Shown here piece after piece: positions 32,673 through 40,711 of a DNA stretch of 64,000 nt (its first letter is position 1; each line of letters begins with the position of its first letter). Location of the stretch: contig CAVYCE010000002.1 of assembly GCA_963766995.1 (NCBI GenBank), positions 124,001 through 188,000 on the forward strand. Direction: 5' to 3'. Made by a program: the position numbers and the translations under genes. The notes beneath the pieces were generated by a model that saw nothing but the letters and a program-made list of their open reading frames with translations, was not told where the DNA came from and searched no databases. Source of the DNA: Bog-473 sp963766995 (GTDB taxonomy: Bacteria; Actinomycetota; Acidimicrobiia; Acidimicrobiales; RAAP-2).

Positions 32673-33539
32673 CTATGCCAGCAGACCTGCGAGTGCATGC
32701 GCCAGTCTGCCAGGGCTGTGCACGCGAACGTTGGAACCTGTCAGTGGCGTGTCGACGACCCGAACATCCGTTTGACCGAGGGGCATGCCGCTGGTGCTGT
32801 CGCAGAGCACCACGTCTACGTCCACACCATGTCTGGCCAGGGCTTCCACATGGGAAGCCACATTGAAGTGGGCCGTCTCGGGCCACTGCGGCATCAAGTT
32901 ACAGACGTACACCCGCTGCGCCTTGGTGCGAGCCACCGCATCGGCGATTCCTTGCACTGCCGCTGCCGCCAACACGCTGGTGAAGAGGGAACCGGGGCCA
33001 ATGACCACCTGGTCGGCCTCCACTATCCGCTCTACCGCCAAGGATGGTGGCTGTGCATCGCCGGGCACCAGCGACACCATGTCGATGCCACCCGCTCGAG
33101 AGACGGCGACCTGGCCGGCTACCTCGCCGTTGGCTGCCACCGCTTTTAAGACGACTCGCTCACTGGTCGCCGGCAGCACATCGCCTTGTGCGCCCAGCAG
33201 TTCGGCCGCGGCATGAATGCCGGACACCAGATCACCAGTGGCATCCACCAATCCAGCCAAAATCAGATTGCCCAGGGCGTGCCCCGACAGCTCGCCCTCT
33301 TCGAAGCGGTGTTCGAATGCAACTGCCAAGGCCGAATCCTCCGCAGCCAACGCGACCAGACACTTGCGCATGTCGCCCAGCGCCACCACATTCAGCAATT
33401 CCCGTAGGCGCCCACTGGAACCGCCGTCGTCGGCCACCGAGACGACTCCGGTCAGCGTTCCCGCATACTGACGCGCAGCTCGGAGCGTCACCGCTGTCCC
33501 GTGTCCCCCGCCGAGGGCCACCACGGCTGGACGGCTCAT
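32673..33539 (-). CDS. yvcK: YvcK/CofD-like UDP-sugar-binding regulator
   Basis: Member of the YvcK family, linked to UDP-GlcNAc binding and to cell-wall and carbon-flow control in Bacillus and mycobacteria (CuvA). Motifs: VVALGGGHGTAVTLRAAR, VVSVADDGGSSGRLRE, GDMRKCLVALA and IGPGSLFTSVLA, the family phosphate-binding elements. At 288 residues it is shorter than typical members (~310-340). The start overlaps the rapZ stop (ATGA). The order uvrC-rapZ-yvcK is the conserved one. Confidence 0.93.
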   Translation of the reverse strand: MSRPAVVALGGGHGTAVTLRAARQYAGTLTGVVSVADDGGSSGRLRELLNVVALGDMRKCLVALAAEDSALAVAFEHRFEEGELSGHALGNLILAGLVDATGDLVSGIHAAAELLGAQGDVLPATSERVVLKAVAANGEVAGQVAVSRAGGIDMVSLVPGDAQPPSLAVERIVEADQVVIGPGSLFTSVLAAAAVQGIADAVARTKAQRVYVCNLMPQWPETAHFNVASHVEALARHGVDVDVVLCDSTSGMPLGQTDVRVVDTPLTGSNVRVHSPGRLAHALAGLLA

Positions 33540-34402
33540 CGATCCACATCCCGATGGAAGACCGACACCGGCTGTTCGTTGGTGCCTAGACGAATGGCCA
33601 GGGCTTCGGCCAGGGCCACTGAGCGATGGCGCCCGCCGGTACAGCCCATGGCAATGGTCAGGTAGGACTTCCCTTCCCGCACGAAGGACGGCAGGATGCT
33701 GGCCAGCAGTGCATCAACCTTCTCCAGGAAGTCCTGGGTCTCAGGCTGATTCAGCACGTAGTCACGGACCGGCTCGTCTAGCCCGCTTAACGGCCGCAGT
33801 TCCTCGACCCAGAAGGGGTTGGGAAGAAATCGGCAGTCGAAGACCACGTCGACGTCGAGCGGGATTCCGTGTTTGTACCCGAAGGACACCATCGATGTCT
33901 GCATGGTGGAGGCACCGCCTTCATCACCAAAGGCCTCGAGTATCCGGGTGCGCAGCTGGTTGGAATTGAGATCAGTGGTGTCAATAAGCAAGTCGGCTCG
34001 GTCACGCACCGGCGCCAACAGGCGACGCTCGTCGGCAATGGATTCCTCCACGCCGCGCGCTGCCAATGGGTGGCGTCGGCGGGTGCCTTCGTAGCGGCGC
34101 ACCAACACGTCGTCGCTGGCGTCGAGGAAGAGGACGCGCACGCGATTGCGATCGGCCTGCAAAGCGTCGAGCACATCGGGCAGGTCGTCGAAATACTCAG
34201 GGCCCGTGCTGCCGCCGCCCCGACCGATGACCAGCGCCACGCGTTCAATTTCAGAACCGGGCAGTTCAGTCATTTCGGCCATCTTCATGATCAGCGCGGC
34301 CGGAAGGTTGTCGATGACAAACCAGCTCAGGTCTTCCAGGGTGGCCGCGGCCGTCGAACGGCCCGCTCCCGACATCCCCGTCACTACGAGGAATTCGCTC
34401 AC
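33536..34402 (-). CDS. rapZ: RapZ-like nucleotide-binding protein
   Basis: P-loop protein of the RapZ/YvcJ family, known for RNA binding and GlmS regulation in E. coli; the actinobacterial role is less defined. The P-loop reads VTGMSGAGRSTAA, with Arg in place of the usual Lys, as I recall for actinobacterial members. DLSWFVIDNLPAALI and the C-terminal TIAMGCTGGRHRSVALAE are family hallmarks. The 288-residue length is normal. It overlaps uvrC upstream (GTGA) and yvcK downstream. Confidence 0.93.
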   Translation of the reverse strand: MSEFLVVTGMSGAGRSTAAATLEDLSWFVIDNLPAALIMKMAEMTELPGSEIERVALVIGRGGGSTGPEYFDDLPDVLDALQADRNRVRVLFLDASDDVLVRRYEGTRRRHPLAARGVEESIADERRLLAPVRDRADLLIDTTDLNSNQLRTRILEAFGDEGGASTMQTSMVSFGYKHGIPLDVDVVFDCRFLPNPFWVEELRPLSGLDEPVRDYVLNQPETQDFLEKVDALLASILPSFVREGKSYLTIAMGCTGGRHRSVALAEALAIRLGTNEQPVSVFHRDVDR

Positions 34403-36273
34403 CGTGCTCCAGTCTTGCGCACTCCGTCATACACGGCGCGTCCTACCTGGTCAGGCAACCAAGTGAGGGCCAACAATTGATCCAGGGTGGCGCCTCGGAC
34501 GGCGTTGACCCCTCCCATCTCTTTCACCAGGCGAACCTTCCTGGTGGACCCCAGACCGGGAATCCCGTCCAGCAGACTCTTGGTCATCCGCTTGCCGCGC
34601 GACTCACGGTGAAAGGTGATGGCAAAGCGATGGGCCTCATCGCGGATCCGCTGCAATAGATACAGCGCATCTGATCCCCTCCGCAGCCGCACAGGTTCGG
34701 AAGATCCGGGCCGATAGACCTCTTCGAATTGTTTAGCCAGAGAAGCCAACTCGATCTGGTCGGTCAGCCCCAGCGACTCCACCACGCGCTCGGCCACGCC
34801 CAGCTGACCCTTGCCCCCATCGACCACTAACAGATTGGGTCGATAGGCGAACCGCCGGGGCTTGTCCCCCACCGGTGTACCCGCCTCTTGCACTAACGCG
34901 GTGAGTCGTCGGGTGAGGACCTCTTCCATGGCGGCGTAATCGTCGTTTCCCAACACCGTCTTCACCTTGAAGCGCCGATAGTCTGAGCGCTTAGCCAATC
35001 CGTCTTCAACCACCACCATGGAACCGACATAGTCGGTGCCCTGCAAGTGACTCATGTCGAAGCACTCGATCCGTAACGGCGCTTCCCTGAGCCCCAGAGC
35101 CGACTGCAACTCGGTCAGTGCCTTGGAACGAGCGTTGTGGTCAGACGCCCGACGCAGGCGATGACGGGCCAAGTCTTCGGTAGCCGAGCGCGTCACCGTC
35201 TCCTGTAATGCCCGCTTGGCGCCGCGCTGCGGCACACTGACGTCGACCGGACCTTGACGCTCGTTACGCAGCCAGCTCAGCAGCAGGTCGGGATCGTGAG
35301 GCGCCAGCGGCACGAACACTCGGCGCGGCACCTCAGCGCCACCCTCGCCGTAAATCTGCGCCAGGGCCACGGCCATGAACTCAGGATCAGTCAGGTCTTC
35401 GACCTTTTCGGCCACGAAGCCACGATGACCCACCACGCGTCCTCGACGCACATGGAAGATCTGTACCGACGCCTCAAGGGGATCTTGGGCCAGACCGATC
35501 ACATCAAAATCCTCGTTCTGGTCCGACACCATCTGCTGTGCTTCGGCCGCCTTGTGCACCACGGTGATGCGGTCACGCACCCGAGCGGCTCGTTCGAACT
35601 GCAATTCGTCAGACGCCACCAGCATCTCGGCCTCGAGTCGAGCGAGCACCGGCTCCGTGTCACCGGAGAGGAATCCCATCAGGTCTCGCAGGTACCCGTC
35701 ATACGCCTCGTGATCGACGGCACCCACACAAGGTCCAGAACAGCGGTCGATGTCGTAAAGCAGACAAGGCCGCCCTAATCGTTCGTGGCGGACGAACTTC
35801 GAGTCGGAACAGGTCCGGACCGGAAAACTACGTACGAGGAGATCCAGGGTGGATCGAATGGCCCCAGCGTGCCCGTAGGGGCCGAAGTAGCGCACACCTT
35901 TGCGCTTTCGCCCTCGGACCACCGCGGGCCGAGGCCATTCGTCGTCCAGCGTGATGGCCAGCCACGGGTAGCTCTTGTCGTCCTTGAGCCGGATGTTGAA
36001 TCGAGGCTGATGCGTCTTGATCAGCGTGTCTTCGAGGATCAGCGCATCCACCTCGCTGTCCACGACCACCCATTCCACGTGGTCAGCCAGGGCCACCATT
36101 TGGGCCGTCCGGGGCAGGAGCACGGCCGAGTCCTGCCAGTAATTCGGCAGGCGGTGGCGCAGGGACTTCGCTTTCCCCACGTAGAGGATGCGGCCCTCGG
36201 CATCGAAAAATTGATACGACCCCGGCACATCGGGGATTGAGCCAGTTTGGGGCCGATATTGCATCACTCCCAT
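34399..36273 (-). CDS. uvrC: UvrABC system protein C
   Basis: Nuclease subunit that makes the 3' and 5' incisions in nucleotide excision repair. The N-terminal GIY-YIG domain starts at VPGSYQFFDAEGRILYVGKAKSL. A UvrB-binding UVR motif lies near ELQFERAARVRDRI. The C-terminal RNase H-like domain contains IECFDMSHLQGTDYVGSMVV, and helix-hairpin-helix elements (LLDGIPGLGSTRKVRLVKEMG) end the protein. Length is 624 residues. ATG 36273 or ATG 36264 (preceded by GGGAGTG) may be the start. It is divergent from nadA; uvrA and uvrB lie elsewhere in the window. Confidence 0.96.
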   Translation of the reverse strand: MGVMQYRPQTGSIPDVPGSYQFFDAEGRILYVGKAKSLRHRLPNYWQDSAVLLPRTAQMVALADHVEWVVVDSEVDALILEDTLIKTHQPRFNIRLKDDKSYPWLAITLDDEWPRPAVVRGRKRKGVRYFGPYGHAGAIRSTLDLLVRSFPVRTCSDSKFVRHERLGRPCLLYDIDRCSGPCVGAVDHEAYDGYLRDLMGFLSGDTEPVLARLEAEMLVASDELQFERAARVRDRITVVHKAAEAQQMVSDQNEDFDVIGLAQDPLEASVQIFHVRRGRVVGHRGFVAEKVEDLTDPEFMAVALAQIYGEGGAEVPRRVFVPLAPHDPDLLLSWLRNERQGPVDVSVPQRGAKRALQETVTRSATEDLARHRLRRASDHNARSKALTELQSALGLREAPLRIECFDMSHLQGTDYVGSMVVVEDGLAKRSDYRRFKVKTVLGNDDYAAMEEVLTRRLTALVQEAGTPVGDKPRRFAYRPNLLVVDGGKGQLGVAERVVESLGLTDQIELASLAKQFEEVYRPGSSEPVRLRRGSDALYLLQRIRDEAHRFAITFHRESRGKRMTKSLLDGIPGLGSTRKVRLVKEMGGVNAVRGATLDQLLALTWLPDQVGRAVYDGVRKTGAR

Positions 36274-36300
36274 GCTCGCGCAGCCACTGACATGGGGCGT

Positions 36301-36306
36301 TACACT
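36301..36306 (+). promoter_or_regulatory. Candidate -10 box upstream of nadA
   Basis: TACACT fits TANNNT and lies directly before the hairpin at 36308, 120 bases ahead of the nadA start. The same TTACACT heptamer occurs upstream of the AftD homologue. No good -35 hexamer is seen. Confidence 0.3.
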
Positions 36307-36307
36307 T

Positions 36308-36335
36308 GTCGTGCCGGCCTGGTTTCCGGCACGAC
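36308..36335 (+). promoter_or_regulatory. Perfect 10-bp inverted repeat in the nadA leader
   Basis: gtcgtgccgg / ccggcacgac with the eight-base loop cctggttt lies in the uvrC-nadA intergenic space. If TACACT at 36301 is the -10, the repeat covers the transcription start, so it could be a repressor operator or a 5' hairpin controlling NAD synthesis. No known NAD-regulator consensus could be matched. Confidence 0.5.
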
Positions 36336-36425
36336 ACCTCGCACCGAGGCCGACACACCCGCGGATGGGCGACCAGGCTGTCCCCGCCGGCCAGATCGGT
36401 GCTCTCCCTCAAAGGGGGCATACAG

Positions 36426-37520
36426 ATGCTCAGGCTCCAATCCCCGCTCCCCGAGCGCTACACCACCGCGACCGCCGACCAGCTGGTCGAGATGATCGGT
36501 GCAGCCAAGGGAGAACTCGGCTCTCGGCTTTTCATATTGGGCCACCACTACCAGCGCGACGACGTCATGCGCTGGGCCGACGCTCGAGGCGACTCCTTCG
36601 GATTGTCCCGCCTGGCTGCTGCTCAATCCGAGGCCGAGTTCATCGTGTTCTGCGGTGTCCACTTCATGGCCGAATCGGCTGATGTACTGACTGGCGCTCA
36701 CCAACAGGTGCTGTTGCCCGACCTCAACGCTGGTTGCTCCATGGCCGACATGGCCAACATCGACCAGGTGGAGGAAGCCTGGGAAGAACTGGCCCGGGTG
36801 ATCGATGTCGAACGAGTGGTGCCAATCACCTACATGAACTCGTCGGCGGCGCTCAAGGCCTTCGTCGGCCGCCATGGCGGCGCCGTCTGCACCTCTTCGA
36901 ATGCCCGAGCCATCTTGAGCTGGGCCCTCGATCGCGGCGACAAGGTCCTCTTCTTCCCGGACCAGCACCTGGGCCGCAATACCGGCTTCGACATGGGCTA
37001 TGGAGCCGACGACATGGCGGTCTGGAACCCACGGCAAGCGCTGGGGGGCCTCAGCGACACCCAAGTCAAAGAATCCACGTTGCTGCTGTGGAAGGGGCAC
37101 TGTTCGGTGCACCAACGCTTCCGCCCCGAACACGTCGACGCCTTCAGAGCCGAACACCCCGACGGTCTGGTCATGATCCACCCCGAATGTGCACACGAAG
37201 TGGTCGCCCTGGCCGACCTGGTGGGATCCACCGATCGCCTCATTAAGGGCGTCGCCGAGGCTCCCTCTGGAGCGGTCATCGGCATGGCCACCGAAATCCA
37301 CCTGGTGCACCGCTTGGACAACGAGACGCCCGACAAGACGGTGGTCTGCCTCGACCCGTTGGTCTGCCCCTGCTCGACCATGTCCCGCATCGATCCCCCA
37401 CACCTGGCCTGGATCCTCGAGGGTCTGACCTCCGATGACGTCCGTAATCGGATAGAAGTGGACGCCACGACAGCGGAATGGGCCAGGGTCGCCTTGGAAC
37501 GGATGCTGTCCATTACCTAA
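36426..37520 (+). CDS. nadA: Quinolinate synthase (iron-sulfur)
   Basis: Condenses iminoaspartate and dihydroxyacetone phosphate to quinolinate for NAD synthesis, using a [4Fe-4S] cluster. ATG 36426 follows an AAAGGGGG ribosome-binding site and gives 364 residues; the frame open further upstream is leader. Motifs are LGHHYQRDDVMRWAD, FCGVHFMAESADVL, NAGCSMAD (Cys ligand), MIHPECAHEVV (Cys ligand) and LVCPCSTMSRI (Cys ligand region). The partner genes nadB and nadC are not in the window. The next gene starts 15 bases downstream. Confidence 0.95.
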   Translation: MLRLQSPLPERYTTATADQLVEMIGAAKGELGSRLFILGHHYQRDDVMRWADARGDSFGLSRLAAAQSEAEFIVFCGVHFMAESADVLTGAHQQVLLPDLNAGCSMADMANIDQVEEAWEELARVIDVERVVPITYMNSSAALKAFVGRHGGAVCTSSNARAILSWALDRGDKVLFFPDQHLGRNTGFDMGYGADDMAVWNPRQALGGLSDTQVKESTLLLWKGHCSVHQRFRPEHVDAFRAEHPDGLVMIHPECAHEVVALADLVGSTDRLIKGVAEAPSGAVIGMATEIHLVHRLDNETPDKTVVCLDPLVCPCSTMSRIDPPHLAWILEGLTSDDVRNRIEVDATTAEWARVALERMLSIT

Positions 37521-37535
37521 GAGCGGGAGGGTCCG

Positions 37536-39305
37536 ATGCGACGGATACGGGTTCGAGTAGCCGGCGCGGTTTCGATCGGATTTCTGGCTGCATCTGCTCT
37601 CACCGTGGTTGCCACCTCACCGGCCGGCGCCACATCCCTCAACAGCACCATGACGGTGACCGCGCCGGCATCGGTGGTGTACGGACAGCCGATGACCCTG
37701 ACCGCCACGGTCAAGGGCCCCGCCGGCGACGCCACTCCGACTGGAAGCGTCCACATCTTCGGCGGGTCCGGCCAGAACGGCGGCTGCACCATCACCCTGG
37801 CCAAGGGGACGGGCAGCTGCACCACCCCGAATGCCGACAACGGTCCTACCCAACCGGTGAATCCGGCTGATCCGGTGACGGCCGCATACTCCGGTGATGG
37901 CAGCTATGCCGGCTCGGTCTACGGCGCGGTGACATATAAGGCGCCGACCGTGGACATCTCGCCGGCCAAGACCACACTGGCACTGACCTCTTCTTCCAAT
38001 CCGGTCGCCGCTGGAAAAGCAGTGACCTTCACCGCCGCACTCAAGGTCACCGCACCGGGTACCGGCATTCCCGACGGATCGGTCCTCTTCAGCGACAACG
38101 GTGGACCCGTCAACGGATGCTCCACCACGCCGGCCTCCAACAATGGGACATCCCTTACGTGGAACTGTGCGCCCGATGTGGCGGCCGACCCCGATGCGGC
38201 CGGCGGCACCATCGGGGCCACCTTCAGTGGGAGTTCCGACTACGCCAGCTCCAACGCCAGCCCCATTCAACAAATGGTCACCACTTCGACGACCACGGTG
38301 CTGGCGTCTGCCAGTCCGAACCCAGTCAACCCCGGGGAATCCGTCACCTTCTTCGCTACCGTGACCGGGCCAAGCGGGACTCCCACCGGTTCGGTGACCA
38401 TCAGCGCGGCCGGCATCGTTCTGTGCACCTTTGCCGTGCCCGCTGCTTCCTCGTGCAAGACCGGTCCCCCGCCTGTCGGCTTCGACACCGTCACCGCCTC
38501 CTTCGTGAGCAGTTCAGGCAAAGCCACAACGGCATCCGCCACCTTCACCCTGACGGTGAGCCCGTCGACTTCACCGGTGGTCGGCATAGAGGCAACTCCA
38601 GACGGTCGGGGTTATTGGGTAGCGCGAGCAGACGGCGCCGTGTCGGCCTTTGGCAACGCGGTTGACGTTGGGTCCATGTACGGCAAGACCCTCAATGCGC
38701 CCATCGTCGGAATCGCCAGCACCGCCGACGGTCAGGGGTACTGGCTGGTGGCGGCCGACGGCGGCATCTTCACCTTCGGTGACGCCGCCTTTTACGGCTC
38801 CACGGGCAATATCCGCCTCAACCAGCCCATCGTCGGCATGACCGCCACACCTGACGGTCACGGCTACTACTTCGTGGCCTCGGACGGCGGCGTCTTCAGC
38901 TACGGCGACGGGCAGTTTCAAGGCAGCATGGGCGGGTTCCGGCTGAACCAGCCCGTCGTGGGCATGGCCGTGGACCAGACCACCGGGGGCTATTGGCTCG
39001 TCGCAGCTGACGGCGGCGTGTTCTCCTTCAACGCGGCGTTCGATGGGTCCACGGGCAATATCCGCCTCAACCAGCCCATCGTGGGCATGGAGGCCGCGCC
39101 CAACGGTGCTGGTTACCGCTTCGTCGCCAGCGACGGCGGGGTGTTCTGCTTCAAGCAGCCCTTCGACGGTTCGGCCAGCGGTGTCGACTTGTCGAGCAAT
39201 CCCGTCGTCGGCATGGCCGCGGCGGCGAACGGTGGCTACTGGTTGGTGGCCCGCAATGGGCAGGTGTTGGCCGAAGGCACGGCCAATGACGGCAGCGCCA
39301 CCTGA
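37536..39305 (+). CDS. Secreted protein with three Ig-like domains and a six-repeat propeller
   Basis: A 589-residue exported protein. GGGAGGGTCCG precedes the ATG, and a signal peptide (RVAGAVSIGFLAASALTVV, cut near AGATS) opens it. Three Big_3_5-type Ig domains follow, with PTGSVHIFGG, PDGSVLFSDN and PTGSVTISAA markers, to about residue 345. Six ~42-residue repeats then run to the end with the pattern VGMxATPDGxGYWLVAxDGGxFxFGDAxFxGS, probably six propeller blades. These repeats are frequent in Acidimicrobiia surface proteins. No catalytic motif is apparent. The 15-base distance from nadA suggests read-through from that gene. It is convergent with the membrane-protein gene at 39315. Confidence 0.85.
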   Translation: MRRIRVRVAGAVSIGFLAASALTVVATSPAGATSLNSTMTVTAPASVVYGQPMTLTATVKGPAGDATPTGSVHIFGGSGQNGGCTITLAKGTGSCTTPNADNGPTQPVNPADPVTAAYSGDGSYAGSVYGAVTYKAPTVDISPAKTTLALTSSSNPVAAGKAVTFTAALKVTAPGTGIPDGSVLFSDNGGPVNGCSTTPASNNGTSLTWNCAPDVAADPDAAGGTIGATFSGSSDYASSNASPIQQMVTTSTTTVLASASPNPVNPGESVTFFATVTGPSGTPTGSVTISAAGIVLCTFAVPAASSCKTGPPPVGFDTVTASFVSSSGKATTASATFTLTVSPSTSPVVGIEATPDGRGYWVARADGAVSAFGNAVDVGSMYGKTLNAPIVGIASTADGQGYWLVAADGGIFTFGDAAFYGSTGNIRLNQPIVGMTATPDGHGYYFVASDGGVFSYGDGQFQGSMGGFRLNQPVVGMAVDQTTGGYWLVAADGGVFSFNAAFDGSTGNIRLNQPIVGMEAAPNGAGYRFVASDGGVFCFKQPFDGSASGVDLSSNPVVGMAAAANGGYWLVARNGQVLAEGTANDGSAT

Positions 39306-39314
39306 TGACCTGAG

Positions 39315-40652
39315 TCAGGCCACGCCGTTGACCGGATTCGGCACCATGGTGCGGGCCCCCTGGAAGACGACCAGGTTGGATGGCTCGGGGTCGAGCGGAC
39401 CGCTGCCATCGGGGACGACCCATACGTGGATCATCGGCGGGGTGACCTCGTTGACGCCGCCGCTCGGGCAGGCGCCGTCTTTGGCGGTGCCGACCACCGA
39501 TCCATTCCCCAAACACAGGTTGGTGTGGACATGCCATTGCGTCAGGCAGCCGCCCGGTTGAGGCGGCGTCGCGCCGTCCTGAGGCATCAGGTACATGGCG
39601 GCCACCAGCACCGCGCCGCGCTTGGTGTTGTCATAGACGAGGACCGGTACGGCCTTGGGGTCGAGGTCGTTGGTCTGCTCTCGATACAGAGTGGGATTGA
39701 TGTAGTGCACCTGGCGCTGCCCCGTCGGGGTGAGGGGCACGTAGCCAGCAGCCTTCGCCGCCGCCAGGCTGCGATATGGAGCCACCGCCGACACAGTCGC
39801 ATTGACCAACGTCACCGCAGCCTGCCGCTGGTTCGACGTCGGAGTGCTGTTGCAGCTGACGTCAACCATCTTCATGCCGGCGGCCATTGTGCCCATGTCG
39901 TAGGGCCACGTGATGGCTCCGGCGGGCGAATTGGTCGGGAGCGAAAACGCCGTGCTCCTGTCCGAAGTGGTCATGCCACTCATGCCAGCCATTCCGCCCA
40001 TCCCGGTCATCTTCGATGACGTCGAAGACGCTGACGCGGTTGCCGCGGTGGTACCAGCGATCCCAGCCACCCCGAGCAAAGTGACGAGCGCGACGGGGAT
40101 GGCGCCCGCCACAAGGAGGGCGTCCCGAGATCGTGAAGTCTTCACCGTGGTGGCGACGGGGACCAACAGCACCAGGGCCGAAGCCAATTCAATGGTGGTG
40201 GTGATCAAACCGACCGGATCGGCCGTCTCCCACCCGGCCAAAAGGTAGAGCGCGTAGAAACCGGCAGTACCGGCCAACACCGCCACAGAAATTAACTTCC
40301 AGTGCGGGCGGGCCAAGAACAGCCACACACCGGCCCCGACGAAGAGTGCGGCATCAAGGCAGAAGAGGAGAGCCGTCCCGTGGGCATCTCGCCAGTGCGT
40401 CGGGACGATGACCACGTGGACGATGAAGCCGATCCATATGCCAATGAGCGCGATCTTGGCTCGGCCACTCAATCCGTCGAGCCGCCGTCCGACCGCCACC
40501 GCCGACGAGACGTGCTGCGACCGCAGCGCCTGCAACCCGCAGTAGGCCAGCCACACCAAGAGTGGTGTGGCCACCAGAGCCACCAGGCCCGGGAAGTGCT
40601 CCGATGGCACCACCCAAATGCTGTTAGGTCCGGACATATCCATGCTCATCAC
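39315..40652 (-). CDS. Met/His-rich membrane protein with extracytoplasmic domain, unknown function
   Basis: A 445-residue protein not recognised. Five or six hydrophobic helices occupy residues ~20-215 (for example LVALVATPLLVWLAYCGL, LLVAGAIPVALVTLLGVAGIAG). A Met-rich linker follows, MTGMGGMAGMSGM at about 235-247, of the kind that binds copper(I) in other proteins, and the N-terminus also has MMSMDM. The C-terminal ~190 residues are predicted outside the cell and carry WHVHTNLC, PPMIHVWVV and three cysteines, possible metal ligands. A copper or metal role is inference only. GTG 40652, ATG 40649 and ATG 40643 are possible starts; GAGGTG favours one of the ATGs. Confidence 0.72.
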   Translation of the reverse strand: MMSMDMSGPNSIWVVPSEHFPGLVALVATPLLVWLAYCGLQALRSQHVSSAVAVGRRLDGLSGRAKIALIGIWIGFIVHVVIVPTHWRDAHGTALLFCLDAALFVGAGVWLFLARPHWKLISVAVLAGTAGFYALYLLAGWETADPVGLITTTIELASALVLLVPVATTVKTSRSRDALLVAGAIPVALVTLLGVAGIAGTTAATASASSTSSKMTGMGGMAGMSGMTTSDRSTAFSLPTNSPAGAITWPYDMGTMAAGMKMVDVSCNSTPTSNQRQAAVTLVNATVSAVAPYRSLAAAKAAGYVPLTPTGQRQVHYINPTLYREQTNDLDPKAVPVLVYDNTKRGAVLVAAMYLMPQDGATPPQPGGCLTQWHVHTNLCLGNGSVVGTAKDGACPSGGVNEVTPPMIHVWVVPDGSGPLDPEPSNLVVFQGARTMVPNPVNGVA

Positions 40653-40711
40653 CTCTGCCTACAGGCTACGTAATGGATATGAGGAAAGAGTAAGGAGACC
40701 CTAAAGAATGT

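Noticed and set aside
36300..37403. Long minus-strand open frame opposite nadA
   Set aside because: It is antisense to a fully conserved nadA; long antisense frames are expected in high-GC coding DNA and the translation matches no family.
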